Source: Haloferacaceae archaeon (GTDB lineage: Archaea > Halobacteriota > Halobacteria > Halobacteriales > Haloferacaceae). Taken from it: DNA of 13,137 nucleotides. A program made the position numbers and the translations under genes. Below, piece after piece: positions 12,244 to 13,137 of this stretch. The first letter of the stretch is position 1. Each line of letters begins with the position of its first letter. The notes beneath the pieces were generated by a model. That model saw only the letters and a program-made list of their open reading frames with translations. It was not told the DNA's origin and did no database searches. The DNA is taken from the NCBI GenBank assembly GCA_018609965.1, contig JAHENP010000245.1:1-13137 (forward strand), in the 5' to 3' direction.

Positions 12244-12855
12244 TCACTCCGGGCCGGCGTATCCCGTGACCCCGAAGTCGGTCCCGTCCTCGGTGTCCGT
12301 GCTGTGGGCGCCGTCGCGGGTGTCGCGAGCGTCGTCGCGGGTGTCGTCGCGAGCGTCGTCGTCGCGGGTGTCGCCGCGAGCGCCGTCGTCGGTGTCGCCG
12401 CGAGCGTCGTCGTCACGGGTCGCAGGCTCCTCGCGCCGCCGTCGATCCTCGTGGGTGGGCGTCTCGACGACCGTGAACAGGAGGTCGATCAGGACGTTCG
12501 TCGCCTGTTGTTGTTCCGTCTCTGTCATCTCGTAGGCCGCGCCGGTGTCGGCCGCGCCGGGAACGGCGTTCGCGAGATCGCGACCCGTCGGCGCAGAAAC
12601 GACTCGGGCGGCGCGCACGTCCGCGAGCGCCTCCGTGGCGGTGCGCAACAACTGCTGGAGCTGGCCCGCCGACGCGACCCCCTCGACCGCGAGCGTGCCA
12701 CGAATCTCCTCGATCCGTGCGCGCAGCTCGTCGGTCCGATACTCTGGGAGCGGCTGTTCTTCGATGTCCAGGAGAAACTCCTCGTAGTCGGCTGCAAGCT
12801 CCGCTGCGTCTGCCGTGCCGTCAGGTTTTACTGACGGTGAATCGTTCGAACACAT
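12244..12855 (-). CDS. Acidic hypothetical protein with D/R-rich repetitive tail
   Basis: I do not recognise this 203-residue protein. Residues 1-140 look folded and mainly helical: an acidic helix ELAADYEEFLLDIEE (19-33), helices at about 42-53 and 64-84 (SAGQLQQLLRTATEALADVR), and a more hydrophobic helix ATNVLIDLLFTVVE (118-131). Residues about 147-190 are a tandem low-complexity tail made of units like DDDARGDT, DDGARGDTR and DDDARDDTR, ending in VTGYAGPE. There is no signal peptide or membrane segment. ATG 12855 gives MCSNDSP; a GTG eight codons upstream (12879) would add MSCEASHD and is possible. A 7-bp inverted repeat overlaps the ATG. The acidic composition and codon use fit a real haloarchaeal gene. 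It has no informative neighbours. Confidence 0.65.
   Translation of the reverse strand: MCSNDSPSVKPDGTADAAELAADYEEFLLDIEEQPLPEYRTDELRARIEEIRGTLAVEGVASAGQLQQLLRTATEALADVRAARVVSAPTGRDLANAVPGAADTGAAYEMTETEQQQATNVLIDLLFTVVETPTHEDRRRREEPATRDDDARGDTDDGARGDTRDDDARDDTRDDARDTRDGAHSTDTEDGTDFGVTGYAGPE
12307..12414 (-). repeat. Degenerate tandem repeat encoding the Asp/Arg-rich tail
   Basis: The minus strand repeats a 21-27 base unit around GACGACGCTCGCGACGAC with small changes, about four to five times, always in frame. It encodes residues about 148-183 of the acidic hypothetical protein. In-frame units suggest slippage-driven length variation in a disordered tail. Confidence 0.65.
12818..12837. repeat. 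Perfect 7-bp inverted repeat in the 5' coding region of the acidic hypothetical gene
   Basis: CCGTCAG and CTGACGG are separated by GTTTTA. It lies 18-38 bases inside the gene starting at 12855. In the mRNA it would form a GC-rich hairpin with an AU-rich loop close to the start codon. Confidence 0.5.
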
Positions 12856-12878
12856 GTCGTGTGACGCCTCGCACGACA
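12855..12878. promoter_or_regulatory. Inverted repeat overlapping the start codon of the acidic hypothetical gene
   Basis: TGTCGTG (12855-12861) pairs with CACGACA (12872-12878) across 10 bases. The lower arm includes the first base of the ATG at 12855. It may be an operator or an mRNA hairpin affecting initiation, if the mRNA has a short leader; no good TATA box gives a leaderless start here, and the best A-rich candidate is at 12911-12917. Confidence 0.35.
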
Positions 12879-12879
12879 C

Positions 12880-13137
12880 TGCGATGGTAGGGCGGTAGGC
12901 ACGCCCTGCCGTTTTTCACGGCGCCCACCGCATCGTCGTGTTTCACCCTGACGTGACTACGGGTAGTAAATCTTACGACGGATTGAACTAGCGTCGCGTT
13001 TTGAACAGCGAGTTGTTAGAGTTTTGAAACGAACTGGTGTCGGCCGGTGGTGTGCAGGCGGATGGTGCTGGGTGCCGGCGCACGCCGACGACAGTAGTTG
13101 ACCTGCCGAACACGGGATTGTGCGGAGAACAGAGAAA
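12880..13137. other. Gene-free right edge with lower GC content
   Basis: I find no credible coding region on either strand in the 258 bases up to the window edge. About 12958-13032 is clearly less GC-rich than the rest of the window. It holds two copies of GTTTTGAA (12998-13005 and 13021-13028), a related ATTGAAC at about 12982-12988, and a small GTAA/TTAC inverted repeat near 12966-12976. It could be a regulatory region for a gene outside the window or a remnant of foreign DNA. Confidence 0.4.

Noticed and set aside
12308..12422. Repeat tract as a CRISPR array
   Set aside because: Units are short, degenerate, directly adjacent without spacers, and in frame with a coding region.
12112..12834. 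A 240-codon plus-strand frame opposite the acidic hypothetical protein
   Set aside because: Rich in Val, Ala and Arg because it is antisense to the D/R repeat; the minus-strand frame is acidic and helix-like, as expected for a haloarchaeal protein.

Overview
The window is chromosomal DNA from a halophilic archaeon (class Halobacteria). The DNA is very GC-rich and the predicted proteins are strongly acidic. Marker genes are archaeal: an archaeal histone, L37Ae, Rpo12, KEOPS Pcc1, an Agl23-type protein and a DUF7563-like zinc ribbon. Many genes have an AT-rich TATA-like box about 23-33 bases before the start codon and no Shine-Dalgarno, as expected for haloarchaeal leaderless mRNAs. I see no insertion sequence, phage, CRISPR, tRNA or rRNA. 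The region looks like mostly core genome with a few lineage-specific genes.

Layout, left to right. A flavoprotein disulfide oxidoreductase (112-1527, +) converges on a PsiE-family membrane protein (1543-2058, -). Next, on the minus strand, is an information-processing cluster: L37Ae (2628-2897), the 44-residue RNA polymerase subunit Rpo12 (2420-2554) and Pcc1 (2140-2436), whose start overlaps rpo12. Divergent from it is a chromatin pair, a two-fold histone (3108-3539) and a class II-like histone deacetylase (3541-4551) one base apart. An M29-type aminopeptidase follows (4633-5730, GTG start). A large Agl23-like membrane protein (5758-7572, -) and a one-TM secreted or anchored protein (7651-8055, -) come next, then MutY (8179-9093, +) with a winged-helix-like C-terminus.

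The right third holds smaller accessory genes. These are a lone AbrB-type DNA-binding protein with palindromes in its promoter (9192-9440, +), an EEP-superfamily nuclease/phosphatase (9534-10232, -), a zinc-ribbon miniprotein (10347-10499, +), a SHOCT-domain membrane protein (10573-11226, +), an SDR oxidoreductase (11239-11943, -) and an unrecognised acidic protein with a D/R-rich repetitive tail (12244-12855, -).

The most interesting items are: a candidate small RNA on the minus strand around 12005-12091 with its own TATA box, 5' hairpin and hairpin-plus-T terminator; a ribosomal protein L37Ae with no zinc-binding cysteines; the near-fused histone/deacetylase pair; and the AbrB-type gene with a perfect 14-bp palindrome at its predicted transcription start and no recognisable toxin partner. 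No complete undescribed multi-gene system was evident.
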